Below are positions 48,840 through 57,800 of a DNA stretch of 64,000 nt, piece after piece. The position numbers were made by a program, and so were the translations under genes. The stretch comes from Kineosporia babensis (GTDB lineage: Bacteria; Actinomycetota; Actinomycetes; Actinomycetales; Kineosporiaceae): contig NZ_JAJOMB010000017.1 of NCBI RefSeq assembly GCF_021129305.1, positions 124,001 to 188,000 on the forward strand, written 5' to 3'. Within the stretch, counting starts at the first letter, position 1. Every line of letters begins with the position of its first letter. The notes beneath the pieces were generated by a model. The model was not told the DNA's origin, made no database searches, and saw only the letters and a program-made list of their open reading frames with translations.

Positions 48840-50060
48840 GTGCACGTGGCCCGCCAGGCGATCAACGACGCCACCGGCCACCTCTACGGTTACGAGCTGC
48901 TCTTCCGCGGTACGGCGGGGGCCACCACGGCAGACCTCGACACCGACGGGGCCACCACCCAGACCATCCTGGCCGCCTTCGCCGAGTTCGGAGCAGCCGA
49001 ACTGCTGGGCGGTAAGCCCGGTTTCATCAACCTCACCCGGAGCTTCCTGACCGGGGCGCTGCCGCTGCCGTTCCCGCCCGAGGCCGCAGTGCTGGAGATC
49101 GTCGAGACCATCGAGATCGACCCCGAGGTGGTGTTCGGCGCACTGCAGCTGTCCGCCCAGGGTTACCGCCTGGCCCTGGACGACTTCGTCTGGTCGCCGC
49201 AGGCCGAGCCGCTGCTCGCCGTCGCCGACATCGTCAAGGTCGACGTCCTGGCCATGAGCTGGGAAGACGTGCTGTTCACGGTGGAGAAGTGCCGGCCCCA
49301 CAACGTCCGGCTGCTGGCCGAGAAGGTGGAGGACCGGGAGGTCTACGAGCGCTGCATCGCGGTCGGCTTCGAGCTGTTCCAGGGCTACTACCTGCACCGG
49401 CCGGAAACCCTGTCGATCGAGACGCTCTCGCCCGGGCAGCAGCTGGCGCTGCAGCTGATCGGGCGACTCGGCGATCCGGAGACGACGACCGAGGAGATCG
49501 AGCGCACGGTCCGGCTCGACCCGGCGCTGGTCTACCGGCTGCTGCGGATCGCGAACTCGGCCGCCTCGAGCTCCAGCCGGCAGGTCTCCTCGATCCGCGA
49601 CGCGCTGGTGATGGTCGGCCTGAGCCGGCTGCGCGGCTGGCTGATTCTGCTTTCGCTGGCCCCGGACGCCAGCAGCGAGAGCCGGATGGTGCGGGCGCTG
49701 ACCCGAGCTCGTACTTGTGAGCGGGTGGCCACCATCAGCCGGGTCGCCGCTCCGGACACGGCCTTCACCGCCGGACTCCTCGACGGTATTGCCGAGGGTC
49801 TGGGCCTGCCTGCCTCCGACCTGCTGGAGCGGATGCCCACGCTGACCCCGGAGCTGTCGGCCGCGCTCACCGGTGACGTGAGCCACCCCCTGCGCCGGCT
49901 GCTGACTTCGGTGCGGGCCTACGAGCACGAGGACCTGGAAGAGGCCGAGCGCGGGCCGGTGCCCCTGCGAGTGATGGCCGAGGCCTACCTGCAGGCGCTG
50001 GCCTGGACCACCGAGACCACCCGGGCCACCGACAGTGCTGGGCACCTGGCCACTCAGTAG
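48840..50060 (+). CDS. EAL-HDOD signalling protein (YuxH type)
   Basis: 406-aa two-domain protein. The N-terminal EAL-like domain has GYELLFR in place of the E-A-L motif, LEIVETIEI, LALDDFVW and IVKVDVL; several c-di-GMP phosphodiesterase residues are kept but the first signature is degenerate. Residues ~200-390 form an HDOD domain (LDPALVYRLLRIANSAASS, FTAGLLDGIAEGLGL). YuxH-type proteins are thought to link second-messenger or stress sensing to protein interactions, usually without strong phosphodiesterase activity. GTG with GGAGC 5-6 nt upstream. Monocistronic, converging on the CAP gene. Confidence 0.83.
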   Translation: MHVARQAINDATGHLYGYELLFRGTAGATTADLDTDGATTQTILAAFAEFGAAELLGGKPGFINLTRSFLTGALPLPFPPEAAVLEIVETIEIDPEVVFGALQLSAQGYRLALDDFVWSPQAEPLLAVADIVKVDVLAMSWEDVLFTVEKCRPHNVRLLAEKVEDREVYERCIAVGFELFQGYYLHRPETLSIETLSPGQQLALQLIGRLGDPETTTEEIERTVRLDPALVYRLLRIANSAASSSSRQVSSIRDALVMVGLSRLRGWLILLSLAPDASSESRMVRALTRARTCERVATISRVAAPDTAFTAGLLDGIAEGLGLPASDLLERMPTLTPELSAALTGDVSHPLRRLLTSVRAYEHEDLEEAERGPVPLRVMAEAYLQALAWTTETTRATDSAGHLATQ

Positions 50061-50071
50061 ACCGCTCTGGT

Positions 50072-51514
50072 TCAGGCGAGCTGAGCGCCGAACGTCTGAG
50101 TCCACCAGATGCGTCCGTCGTCGGCCTTGACCGCCGCGACCCCGATGTCCTTGAACGAGCAGTTCAGGATGTTCTTGCGGTGCCCTTCGCTGTTCATCCA
50201 CAGCTTCATCACGCCGGCCGCTGCATCGCTGCCGGAGTTGTCGGCAATGTTCTCGCCGATGCTGCTCCAGCCGGAGTAGCCGGCCGCCGTGAGCCGGATG
50301 CCCAGAGCGCTCTCGCCCGAGAGCTGGTGCGACATCCGGTTGGCGGCCTGCATCTTCTTTGAGTGCGTCCGTGCAGCCAGGCCGAGCTTGGCGTTGCGCT
50401 CCAGGGGCTCGCAGTCGGCCTTCTCGCGCTCTGCGTTGACCAGTTCGATCACCTTGGACTCCAGCGCCAGGTCACTGCTGGCGCCGGAAGCAGAGGACGT
50501 AGTGGTCGCCTTGGGTGTGTCAGTAGCAGCTGTGTCGGTGGCCGCCGTATCGCTGGTTGGCGCTGTGCCTGAGGGCGCGGTGCCGGTGGGCGTCCCCGAT
50601 TCTCCGGTCTTCCCAGGCCCTTCGGATTCTCCAGGCCGTTGCGACCCTTCTGAGTCCTCCGGCTCCTCGACCGACGAGTCGCCGGTGGGTGCTTCCGGCC
50701 GAGTGCTCGAACCGTCGTCCGACCCGACCCCATCCGACCCCTGGCCCGGCTCACCTGACGCCTCGTCCGCCCCCTGGCCCTGCTCCTGACCGGCTTCGCC
50801 GTCGCCCCCGTTCCCCGACCCGGCACCGGTCCCGTTGCCCGACCCGTTACCTGACTGGCCGTCAGTCCCGTTGCCTACCTCGCTGTGAGCGCCGCCGTTG
50901 CCCGACTCGCCGTCAGCACCATCCGACTCGTGCGCAGTCCCGTTGCCTGACTCAGTCCCACCGCCCGACCCGGTACCAGCCCCGCCGCCCGCCTCGCTGT
51001 CAGCCCTGTTCCCCGACTCGCCGTCAGCCCCGCCGGGCTCGTTGCCTGTCCCGTTGCCTGACTCGCCATCAGCCCCGCTCCCCGACTCGCCACCACTCCC
51101 CGGCCGGCCCGGGCCGGTCGGCGAGTTGCCCGGTTGCGTCGGCCGGGTGGTCGGGTCGGCCGGCTTGGTGGTCGGGTCGGCCGGGTCCGCGGCCCCGGTG
51201 GCCGCCGGGTCCGCCGAATCGGCCGTTCCGCCGCTGGACGAGCCCGGGACCCCGCTCCCGATCTCGCCGTTCGGCTGCTGCTTCTGGTCTTCACGAGCCT
51301 GATCCGCCTCTGCCTCGGCTTCTGCATCGGGCCGGGTATCACTGGACGGCTCGCCGAGCGAGGCGAAAGCCCCGGTCATCAGCGGCGTGGGAGTGCCCTG
51401 GTCCCGATTCAGGAAACCGCCTGAGGCCCAGATGGCACCGCTGCCACCGACGACGACTGCGGTGACCGCGCCGATCAGCAGCGGGCGGAACTTCTGATGA
51501 CGGATCAGGGACAT
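50072..51514 (-). CDS. Surface CAP/SCP-domain protein with long Gly/Ser/Asn-rich repeat linker
   Basis: 480-aa membrane-anchored or secreted protein. A signal-anchor helix (FRPLLIGAVTAVVVGGSGAIW) is followed by ~320 residues of low complexity: Ser/Pro/Asp, then many variants of a (A/G)DGESGNG motif and Thr/Ala-rich TDTAATDT repeats. The C-terminal ~125 residues are a CAP (SCP/PR1-like) domain: VIELVNAEREKADC, LGLAARTHSKKMQAANRMSH, SIGENIA and NSEGHRKNILN. Bacterial CAP proteins are extracellular and often bind or modify wall or lipid ligands. ATG 51514 is chosen; GTG 51532 is also open. Confidence 0.8.
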   Translation of the reverse strand: MSLIRHQKFRPLLIGAVTAVVVGGSGAIWASGGFLNRDQGTPTPLMTGAFASLGEPSSDTRPDAEAEAEADQAREDQKQQPNGEIGSGVPGSSSGGTADSADPAATGAADPADPTTKPADPTTRPTQPGNSPTGPGRPGSGGESGSGADGESGNGTGNEPGGADGESGNRADSEAGGGAGTGSGGGTESGNGTAHESDGADGESGNGGAHSEVGNGTDGQSGNGSGNGTGAGSGNGGDGEAGQEQGQGADEASGEPGQGSDGVGSDDGSSTRPEAPTGDSSVEEPEDSEGSQRPGESEGPGKTGESGTPTGTAPSGTAPTSDTAATDTAATDTPKATTTSSASGASSDLALESKVIELVNAEREKADCEPLERNAKLGLAARTHSKKMQAANRMSHQLSGESALGIRLTAAGYSGWSSIGENIADNSGSDAAAGVMKLWMNSEGHRKNILNCSFKDIGVAAVKADDGRIWWTQTFGAQLA

Positions 51515-51533
51515 GACCAGGAGTTTTAGCACG

Positions 51534-51572
51534 TTTGCCAGTTAAGGCGTTGTCATATTGTTACCTGGCAAA
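51534..51572 (-). promoter_or_regulatory. Inverted repeat TTTGCCAG / CTGGCAAA upstream of the CAP gene
   Basis: TTTGCCAG (51534-51541) and CTGGCAAA (51565-51572) form 8-bp arms with a 23-bp AT-richer spacer, 20-58 bp before the CAP start. A regulator-binding site is likely; the regulator is not identified. Confidence 0.5.
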
Positions 51573-51765
51573 TGCTGTCTCGAGCGCGGTCGGGGGGTAC
51601 GGATCAGCAGGCGACGGGTCGGGATTGGTCAAGCCTTGGCCTGCTGTCGGTTAACTGACGCTCGGAACATTCCCGGGAAATCCGTCGTCTTTAGGTATGC
51701 AGTGCACGAGCGGTGCCCGAACGTCTCCGAACGCGTCAGCCGATCACGGACGATGGGAACTTCCG

Positions 51766-52734
51766 ATGAAGGCCGCACTCCGTGACCGTTACGGACCACC
51801 CGAAGTGGTCCGGCTCACCGAGATCCCGAAACCCGCGGTGGGGCCGGGGCAGATCATGATCAAGGTCTACGCCACCACGGTCAACCGCACCGACTGCGCA
51901 CTACGAGCCGGTAAGCCTTTCCTCTGGCGCCTGCTGACCGGCCTGATCCGCCCTCGGCTGCGCATCGCCGGGTGCGAATACGCCGGCGAGGTGGAAGCCC
52001 TGGGCCCGGGTGTTTCTCGCTTCAGCCCGGGAGACAATGTCTTTGGCTTCAACGACGCAAGCTTCGGCGCCCACGCCGAGTACCTGACGGTGAAGGAGAA
52101 GAGCCCAATAGCCCTCCTGCCCGTAGGTTTCGGCTTCGAACAGGCGGTGGCCGGTACCGAGGGAGCGCACTACGCCCAGACCATGATTCGCGGGGCCCGG
52201 ATCGAGCCTGGGCAAGAAGTGCTGGTCTACGGAGCGACCGGAGCCATCGGTTCGGCCGCGGTACAGCTTCTGCACGGGCAAGGTGCTCGGGTGAGCGCCG
52301 TCTGCGACACGGAAAACCTGGATCTGGTGCGAAGCCTCGGCGCCGACAGGCTGATCGACCGGGCCAAAGGCGAGTTCGAGACCCACCAAGGTCAGTACCA
52401 CGCGGTGCTCGACGCGGTCGGCAAGAGCACATTCGGGCAGTGCCGCCGACTACTGCGGCCGGGCGGCGTCTACATCTCGGCAGACGTGGGCCCTTACTGG
52501 CAGAACCTTCCGCTGGCCCTGATCACCCCGATGTTGAGGAAACGCCACGTACGCTTCCCGATCCCTACAGCCAACTCAGAGATGGCCGAGGAATTCCAGA
52601 ACCTCATGCAGCAAGGAATCTTTCGGCCGGTGATCGACCGAACCTACTCCCTGGACGAGATCGTAGAAGCACATCGCTACGTGGACAGCGGCCGCAAAGT
52701 CGGGAACGTGGTCATCACCGTCCGGCCATCGTGA
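51766..52734 (+). CDS. Zinc-independent MDR/quinone oxidoreductase family protein
   Basis: 322-aa medium-chain dehydrogenase/reductase. The N-terminal GroES-like domain begins MKAALRDRYGPPEVVRL; the NAD(P) fold has GQEVLVYGATGAIGSAAVQL (about 146-165), and VLDAVGKSTFGQCRRLLRPG matches YhdH/quinone-oxidoreductase relatives. Catalytic Zn ligands are not evident, although CEYAGEVEALGPGV is kept. Probably reduces quinones or enones with NADPH. The upstream frame to 51697 is unlikely to be translated. No Shine-Dalgarno sequence is seen; leaderless or weakly initiated. Confidence 0.83.
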   Translation: MKAALRDRYGPPEVVRLTEIPKPAVGPGQIMIKVYATTVNRTDCALRAGKPFLWRLLTGLIRPRLRIAGCEYAGEVEALGPGVSRFSPGDNVFGFNDASFGAHAEYLTVKEKSPIALLPVGFGFEQAVAGTEGAHYAQTMIRGARIEPGQEVLVYGATGAIGSAAVQLLHGQGARVSAVCDTENLDLVRSLGADRLIDRAKGEFETHQGQYHAVLDAVGKSTFGQCRRLLRPGGVYISADVGPYWQNLPLALITPMLRKRHVRFPIPTANSEMAEEFQNLMQQGIFRPVIDRTYSLDEIVEAHRYVDSGRKVGNVVITVRPS

Positions 52735-52759
52735 CCGCTACCTGGGTGGGTTCCGCCAG

Positions 52760-52900
52760 ACCGCCGGTTTCGTCGCACCACGGGCACCACCGCACACAGG
52801 TTCCGTCACACCGCAGGTTCCACCGCACCGCAGGTTTCGCCCGCACCACAGGTTCCGTCATACCGCAGGTTTCGCCCGCACCGCAGGTTCCACCACACCA
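52760..52900. repeat. About eight degenerate 17-18 bp repeats (ACCGCAGGTTYCRYCRC)
   Basis: Successive units such as ACCGCAGGTTCCACCGC, ACCGCAGGTTTCGCCCGC and ACCACAGGTTCCGTCAT follow head-to-tail with no unique spacers, so this is a decayed tandem array and not CRISPR. Confidence 0.75.
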
Positions 52901-52960
52901 TGTGACTTTGGTTCGCTCTAAAGCGTTTTCTCGGCAGCGAAGGATGGCGGGCCCCGAGCA

Positions 52961-53013
52961 CCAGGAACCAGGAACCAGGAACCAGGAACCAGGAACCAGG
53001 AACCAGGAACCAG
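52961..53013. repeat. Microsatellite: seven perfect CCAGGAA units plus partial CCAG
   Basis: Exact 7-bp tandem repeat; because 7 is not a multiple of 3 it reads in all frames as a 7-residue period, which explains the apparent open frames there. Confidence 0.95.
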
Positions 53014-53165
53014 CGTGTGGCATCCAGCAGCCGCTGCGTAGTCGGTGCACCCGGGCCCGGGCGGTCACCTCGACGGCCGACGGCCTGCTGGACACTGGCC
53101 GGGCGCGTGGCAATACCAGGATTCCGGCCAGGCTGGCGATCCCACCGAGAGGCGCCGGAAGCGCC

Positions 53166-53201
53166 CAACGGCCCGCGGCGCGATGCGCCAGCGGGCCGTT
53201 G
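53166..53201 (-). terminator. Terminator hairpin after ohr
   Basis: CAACGGCCCGC (53166-53176) pairs perfectly with GCGGGCCGTTG (53191-53201) about 93 bp past the Ohr stop. Confidence 0.6.
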
Positions 53202-53293
53202 GTGGCGTTAGGTCGCGTTCGGAAGCCCGCGCCTACTGCGGGGCACCCAGGCGATCGCCTGGAGGCAATTTCCGAACACTCCCCAGAGCGAGA

Positions 53294-53725
53294 TCAGGCC
53301 GGGTTGGTGGTGACCACGAGCTCGACCGGGATGTTGTTGCGGGTGGCGTTGGAGTAGGGGCAGACCTGGTGGGCGGTCTCGGTGACGGCCTGGGCGGTGG
53401 CCTGGTCCATCGCCGGGAAGTTGACCCGGAGCACGACCTCGAGGGCGAAGCCACCCTGGCCGTTGGAGCCGATGCCGACCTCGGCGGTGACCGAGGAGCC
53501 GGTGGCGTCGGCCTTCTGCTTACCGGCCACCAGGCGGGCGGCGCCGTGGAAGCAGGCGGCGTAGCCGGCGGCGAAGAGCTGCTCGGGGTTGGTCTTCTCG
53601 CCGCCCGGGCCACCCATCTCCTTCGGGACGGCCAGGTCGATGTCGATCACGCCGTCGGTGGACTTGGCGTGGCCACCCCGGCCGTCACCAGTAGCGGTAG
53701 CAACAGCGGTGTAAACAGCGGCCAT
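53294..53725 (-). CDS. ohr: Organic hydroperoxide resistance protein (Ohr)
   Basis: 143-aa Ohr/OsmC family peroxidase that reduces organic and fatty-acid hydroperoxides with dihydrolipoyl or thiol donors. YTAVATATGDGRGGHAKSTD and PKEMGGPGGEKTNPEQLFAA are Ohr hallmarks; the redox cysteines are in YAACFHGAA and QVCPYSNATR. ATG 53725 has GGAGG 8 nt upstream. Divergent from a TetR-family gene; a 16-bp site repeated in inverted orientation lies between the two. The usual partner of Ohr is the MarR-type OhrR, so TetR control would be a variation. Confidence 0.92.
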   Translation of the reverse strand: MAAVYTAVATATGDGRGGHAKSTDGVIDIDLAVPKEMGGPGGEKTNPEQLFAAGYAACFHGAARLVAGKQKADATGSSVTAEVGIGSNGQGGFALEVVLRVNFPAMDQATAQAVTETAHQVCPYSNATRNNIPVELVVTTNPA

Positions 53726-53743
53726 GACAACTGCCTCCAAGAA

Positions 53744-53759
53744 ATCGGACCGATCGTTC
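53744..53759 (-). promoter_or_regulatory. TetR operator copy 1 (ATCGGACCGATCGTTC)
   Basis: Exact reverse complement of the site at 53805-53820 and itself quasi-palindromic around CGATCG. Lies 19-34 bp before the ohr start, where it would block ohr transcription. Confidence 0.7.
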
Positions 53760-53804
53760 TGTCGTGTTGTACTTTCGCGCACCACCCGTTCGCCTGTCAA
53801 GACG

Positions 53805-53820
53805 GAACGATCGGTCCGAT
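53805..53820 (+). promoter_or_regulatory. TetR operator copy 2 (GAACGATCGGTCCGAT)
   Basis: Touches the TAGAGT -10 box (53820-53825) of the tetR gene, consistent with autorepression. Core GGACCGATCGTTC is of the type bound by several TetR-family repressors. Confidence 0.7.
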
Positions 53821-53825
53821 AGAGT
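53820..53825 (+). promoter_or_regulatory. Leaderless -10 box (TAGAGT) for tetR
   Basis: TAGAGT is followed by 6 nt and ATG 53832. Confidence 0.5.
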
Positions 53826-53831
53826 GGGGGT

Positions 53832-54842
53832 ATGGCAACGAGCGAGGCGGTCAGCACCGGGTCGGTCAGACCCTCGAAGGCACGCGAGCGCCTGCTGAGA
53901 ACCGCCTCGGCCCTCTTCTACTCCGAAGGCATCCACGAGGTAGGTGTCGACCGGATCCTCGGCGAGGCTGAGGTCACCCGCTCCACCTTCTACCGGCATT
54001 TCCCCGGTAAGGAGGATCTGGTGCTGAGCTACATCCGGGCGATGGACTCGGCGGTGCGCAGCCACGTGGAGGCAGCGGTGGCGGGCGGTGCCGATCTGAG
54101 CATCCCGTCGATCGGCGTAGAGGTCGGAGCGGCCTCGGTCGTTGCCGGCGACGAGATGGGGGCTCGATCCGGCGAGGCAGGAGCCAGGTCCAGCGCGACG
54201 GAAGTTGGATCCAGCCTCAGGAAAGCAGGATCTGGCGGGACAAAAGCAGGGTCCGGTGGAGGGAACGCAGGATTCAGCGAGGCGGAGGAAGCTGGGTCCG
54301 GCGAGGCCGAGGCTCGGGTCGAGGCTGCCGGAGCCCAGGCCGAGGCGAGCACTGACGGCGCGGCCCAGCCTGGTTTCGGGGAGGAAACCCAGCCCAGTTC
54401 CACCAGCGAGCCCCAACCCGGTTCCAGGGACCAGACCCAGCCAGGTTTCGTGCGTCCGGCTCAGCCCGGTTCCGAGGCTGCGGCCGGAGGTGGGAACAAG
54501 GCTTCTCGTTCGCTGATCGAGGCGCTGATCGACGAGCACACCGAGCGGATCTGCCAGCCGGGCTTCCGGGGATGCGCGTTCATCAACGCCGCGGCCGAGT
54601 ACCCCTCTGCTGATTCCCCGGTCCGCCAGGCCATCGAGGAGCACCGGTCCTGGATGCTCGCCACGGCCACCGACGCGTTCCGGCGGGCCGGGCACCCGGC
54701 TCCGGATCGGGCCGGGCGCCGGTTCATGCTGCTGCGCGACGGCGCGATGATCTCCGGGTACCTGCACGATCCGGAGGCGGCCCGGGCCACGCTGCGCGAG
54801 GGTGTAGAGGATCTGCTCACCAGCGGCCGGTCGAGTTCGTGA
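53832..54842 (+). CDS. TetR family regulator with ~135-aa low-complexity insertion
   Basis: 336-aa TetR-family repressor; relatives have about 190-210 aa. The N-terminal HTH is normal (RERLLRTASALFYSEGIHEV, VTRSTFYRHFPGKEDLVLSY). At about residues 84-220 there is a Gly/Ser/Glu/Ala-rich then Gln/Pro-rich insertion with QPGF/QPGS repeats. The usual ligand domain then resumes (LIEALIDEHTERICQPGFRG, CAFINAAAEYP, GYLHDPEAARATLREGVEDL). The insertion sits between helix 4/5 and the rest of the effector domain. Start fixed by the TAGAGT box 6 nt upstream. Predicted to repress ohr and itself through the two inverted 16-bp sites. Confidence 0.83.
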   Translation: MATSEAVSTGSVRPSKARERLLRTASALFYSEGIHEVGVDRILGEAEVTRSTFYRHFPGKEDLVLSYIRAMDSAVRSHVEAAVAGGADLSIPSIGVEVGAASVVAGDEMGARSGEAGARSSATEVGSSLRKAGSGGTKAGSGGGNAGFSEAEEAGSGEAEARVEAAGAQAEASTDGAAQPGFGEETQPSSTSEPQPGSRDQTQPGFVRPAQPGSEAAAGGGNKASRSLIEALIDEHTERICQPGFRGCAFINAAAEYPSADSPVRQAIEEHRSWMLATATDAFRRAGHPAPDRAGRRFMLLRDGAMISGYLHDPEAARATLREGVEDLLTSGRSSS

Positions 54843-54880
54843 TGTCTCGGGGTTTTGCCACAATCCACAGCACAGGCCGG

Positions 54881-54886
54881 TAGGGC
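54881..54886 (+). promoter_or_regulatory. Probable -10 box (TAGGGC) for the helicase-nuclease gene
   Basis: TAGGGC is followed by 7 nt and ATG 54894; the last base deviates from TANNNT, so confidence is lower. Confidence 0.35.
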
Positions 54887-54893
54887 ACAACTC

Positions 54894-57800
54894 ATGGGAG
54901 TCACGGTGGGCGAGCGGAGCGAGGTGGTCCTCGACCGCACGCGTCGCCTGCTCACCTTCCTGGCCGCCGCCGCCCGGGAGCTGACCGTCCGCCCGGTGCG
55001 CGACGTCCTCAAGCACGAAAGCTCAGGTGGGCCGGGCGCCCTGCTGCCCACCGACGTCCCCCGGCACCCGAAGGTCCGGTTCCGGGGCGCCGAGGCCGAG
55101 GACCGGGACGACTGGCTCGAGGTGCGTAAGGTCCCGCTGCCCGGCGAGCCGCCCGAAGTCCCCGCTGACCTGGCCGGATACGTCTCCACCGATGTCCGTC
55201 CGCCGATCCTGACCGCAGACGCAGGCCCAGCGCCCGAGGTGCAGCAGGCCTTCCAAGAGTGGCTGGAGCACACCTGGCAGCCCTGGGCGGAGTCGGCCGG
55301 CGCCGGTCATCGGGCTCGTCAGCTCTACGAACGGCTGTTCGCCCTGCAACTGGAGGCCGAGCGTCAGCAGAGCACGCACGAGCTGGTCTGGGGGCACAGC
55401 GTGCTCTCCTGGGACGTGGCGCTGGAGCAGATCCGCCACCCACTGCTGATCACCGGCGCGCGGATCGAGCTGGACGCGGCCACCGGGGCCCTGCGCGTGC
55501 TGCCGGACGGCCCGCCCGAACTGGAGCTGGCCGCGCTGGAGGGCCTTGACCTGCCGGTGCTGGCCGAGCTGAACCGGCTCACCGAGCTCGGCGATTTCGA
55601 CGTCTGGGATCAGGAAGCCCGAAAGGCCCTGCACGACAAGCTGCTTGCGCCGCTGCATCTGGACGCGACGGTGCTCGAGGGGCCGAACATCCCTGCGCCC
55701 GGCCCGGTTCCGGTGATCAGCGACACGTGGGTGCTGTTCCTGCGGCGTCGCCCTACCCGGCACGAGCGCTTCTACCTGCAACTGGCCGAGCGGCTGCGTG
55801 AGGACTCGGTGCTGCCCCAGGGCCTGGCCTCGGTGGTGGCCGACGAGGACGAGCTGCAGGTGGCGCAGGCCGAGCTGGAGCAACTGCCCGACGGAGCCGC
55901 GTGGCAGCCGATCGGCGAGCGCCTGCTGATGCCGCTGCCGGCCAATGCCGAGCAGGAGCGGATCGCCCGGCAGCTGGCCCGCGAGCGCGGGGTCACCGTG
56001 CAGGGCCCGCCCGGCACCGGCAAGAGCCACACGATCGCGAACCTGGTCAGTCATCTGCTCGCGCACGGCAAGCGGGTGCTGGTCACCGCGCAGAACGAGC
56101 AGGCGCTGACCGTGCTGCGCGAGAAGATCCCTGAGGAGCTGCGGGACCTGTCGATCGCGGTGCTGGGTTCCTCGAGCGAGTCGATGGAGCAGCTGCGCGG
56201 ATCGGCGCACGCGGTGCAGGACATTGCCGCGCAGATCGATGTCGAGACCGAGACCAAGGCGATCGGGCAGCTGGAAGCCGAGCTCGACCGGGTCCGGGGC
56301 AACCTGCACGGCGTTGAGCAGGCCGTTCTGGAGGCGCTGCGCACCGAGGACGCGGAGTGGGAGCTGCCGGCCGGGCCACAGAAGGCGCCCCAGGTCGCGC
56401 AGTGGCTCACCGAGAACGAGGCCACGCTCGGCCTGATCCCGGACGAGCTGGCCCTGGATGCCGTGCTGCCGTTGTCCGAGGTGGAGCTGGCGCGGCTGTT
56501 CGAGCTGAGCGAGCGGATCACCCCGGCCGATGCCCAGGCCCTGGGCGTCCGGCGCCCGCGCACCGATCTGCCCACGCCGGCCCAGCTGGTCGCGCAGACC
56601 GGCAAGCTGGACGAGTTGCGGCAGGACGTGGCCGATCTGGAGCAGTCCGGGGTGGCCCTGCCGGCACTGGACCAGCTCGGGCCGCAGGAGCTGGCCGACC
56701 TCAGGGCAGCGGTGCACGAGGCGGCGATCCATCTGGCCGGGCTGGAGGCGCCCTGGCTGCTCAAGATCCGTTCCGACATCAGGGGTTCGCAGGCCTCCGC
56801 CCGGTCGTGGACGGTGCAGGCGGAGCAACTCAGCACGAGCACCACCCGGGCTGCCGAGTTGCAGGCCAGGCTCTTCGGGCACGAGGTTCAGCTGCCACCG
56901 GGCGATCCGCATCAGCAGCGTCAGGTCCTGACCGACCTGGGGCAGAGATTCGCTGCGGGTAAAGGGCTTCCGCGATTCGGCGGCGGCGATCTTAAGCAGT
57001 TGCAGGCCCAGGCGCTGATCGACGGCCGGGCGCTGCGCACGGCCGAAGACACCGAACTGGCGCTGACCTGGCTGAACCTCAACGAGGCGCGCTCGGCCGC
57101 GCAGCGGATGCTGGCCCAGTTGCCACTGCTGGAGCCCCTCGAAGAGACCGCCGACTTCGTGCACCGGGCCACGATGCTCACCGAGCAGCTCGATCTGGCC
57201 CTGACCTGGGAGTCCCAGGAGCTGCCGGCCCTGCTGAACCGCACGCGTCCGCTGGTACCGCACCTGGGGCCCGACCTGACCGCCGCCGACCTGCAGGTTC
57301 TGGGCCGGCTGCTGGCCGCCACCGGCGCCCGGCAGGAAGAACGCAAGGTCACCGCTGAGCTCAAGGCCCTGTCCGACGAACTGCGCGAGGGCCCGGACGA
57401 GCCGCTGGGGAATGCCCTGCGCACCGCCCTCGAGCACCGCGACTGGGCCGCCTGGGGTGTCACCCTCGACGAGATCGGGAGACTGGCCGGGCTGGAACCG
57501 GTCGCCGCCGAGCAGCACGAACTGACCGATCGGCTGGCCGCCGTGGCCCCGGGCTGGGCCGCCGCGATCGTGTCCACCAGCGCTGATCCGGAACTGGCGG
57601 GCACCGCCGCCCGGGCGCCGCAGATCTGGCACTGGCGGATCACCGCGACCTGGCTGGACGAGCTGCTGCGGGCCGGTGACCTGGCTCATCTGCAGGCTCA
57701 GGTGATCACCCTGCAGCAGCAGGAACAGGCTCTGGTGCTGCAACGGGCCCGGCGCGGGGCCGCGCTGGGGCTGAAGCACAACCTGCGGGAGAAGAACCGG

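Larger units (their letters stand above)
52735..53293. other. Repeat-rich non-coding stretch of ~560 bp
   Basis: No credible gene; frames on both strands owe their length to tandem repeats. It contains about eight degenerate 17-18 bp units at 52760-52900, seven exact CCAGGAA repeats at 52961-53009 and the terminator of ohr at 53166-53201. Confidence 0.65.

Noticed and set aside
52760-52900. CRISPR-like repeat array
   Set aside because: Units are contiguous, degenerate and without unique spacers of constant length; no cas genes are nearby.
52715-53168. Minus-strand frames with a repeated FLVPGSW motif
   Set aside because: The peptide repeat is the trivial result of the 7-bp CCAGGAA microsatellite; no start signals.
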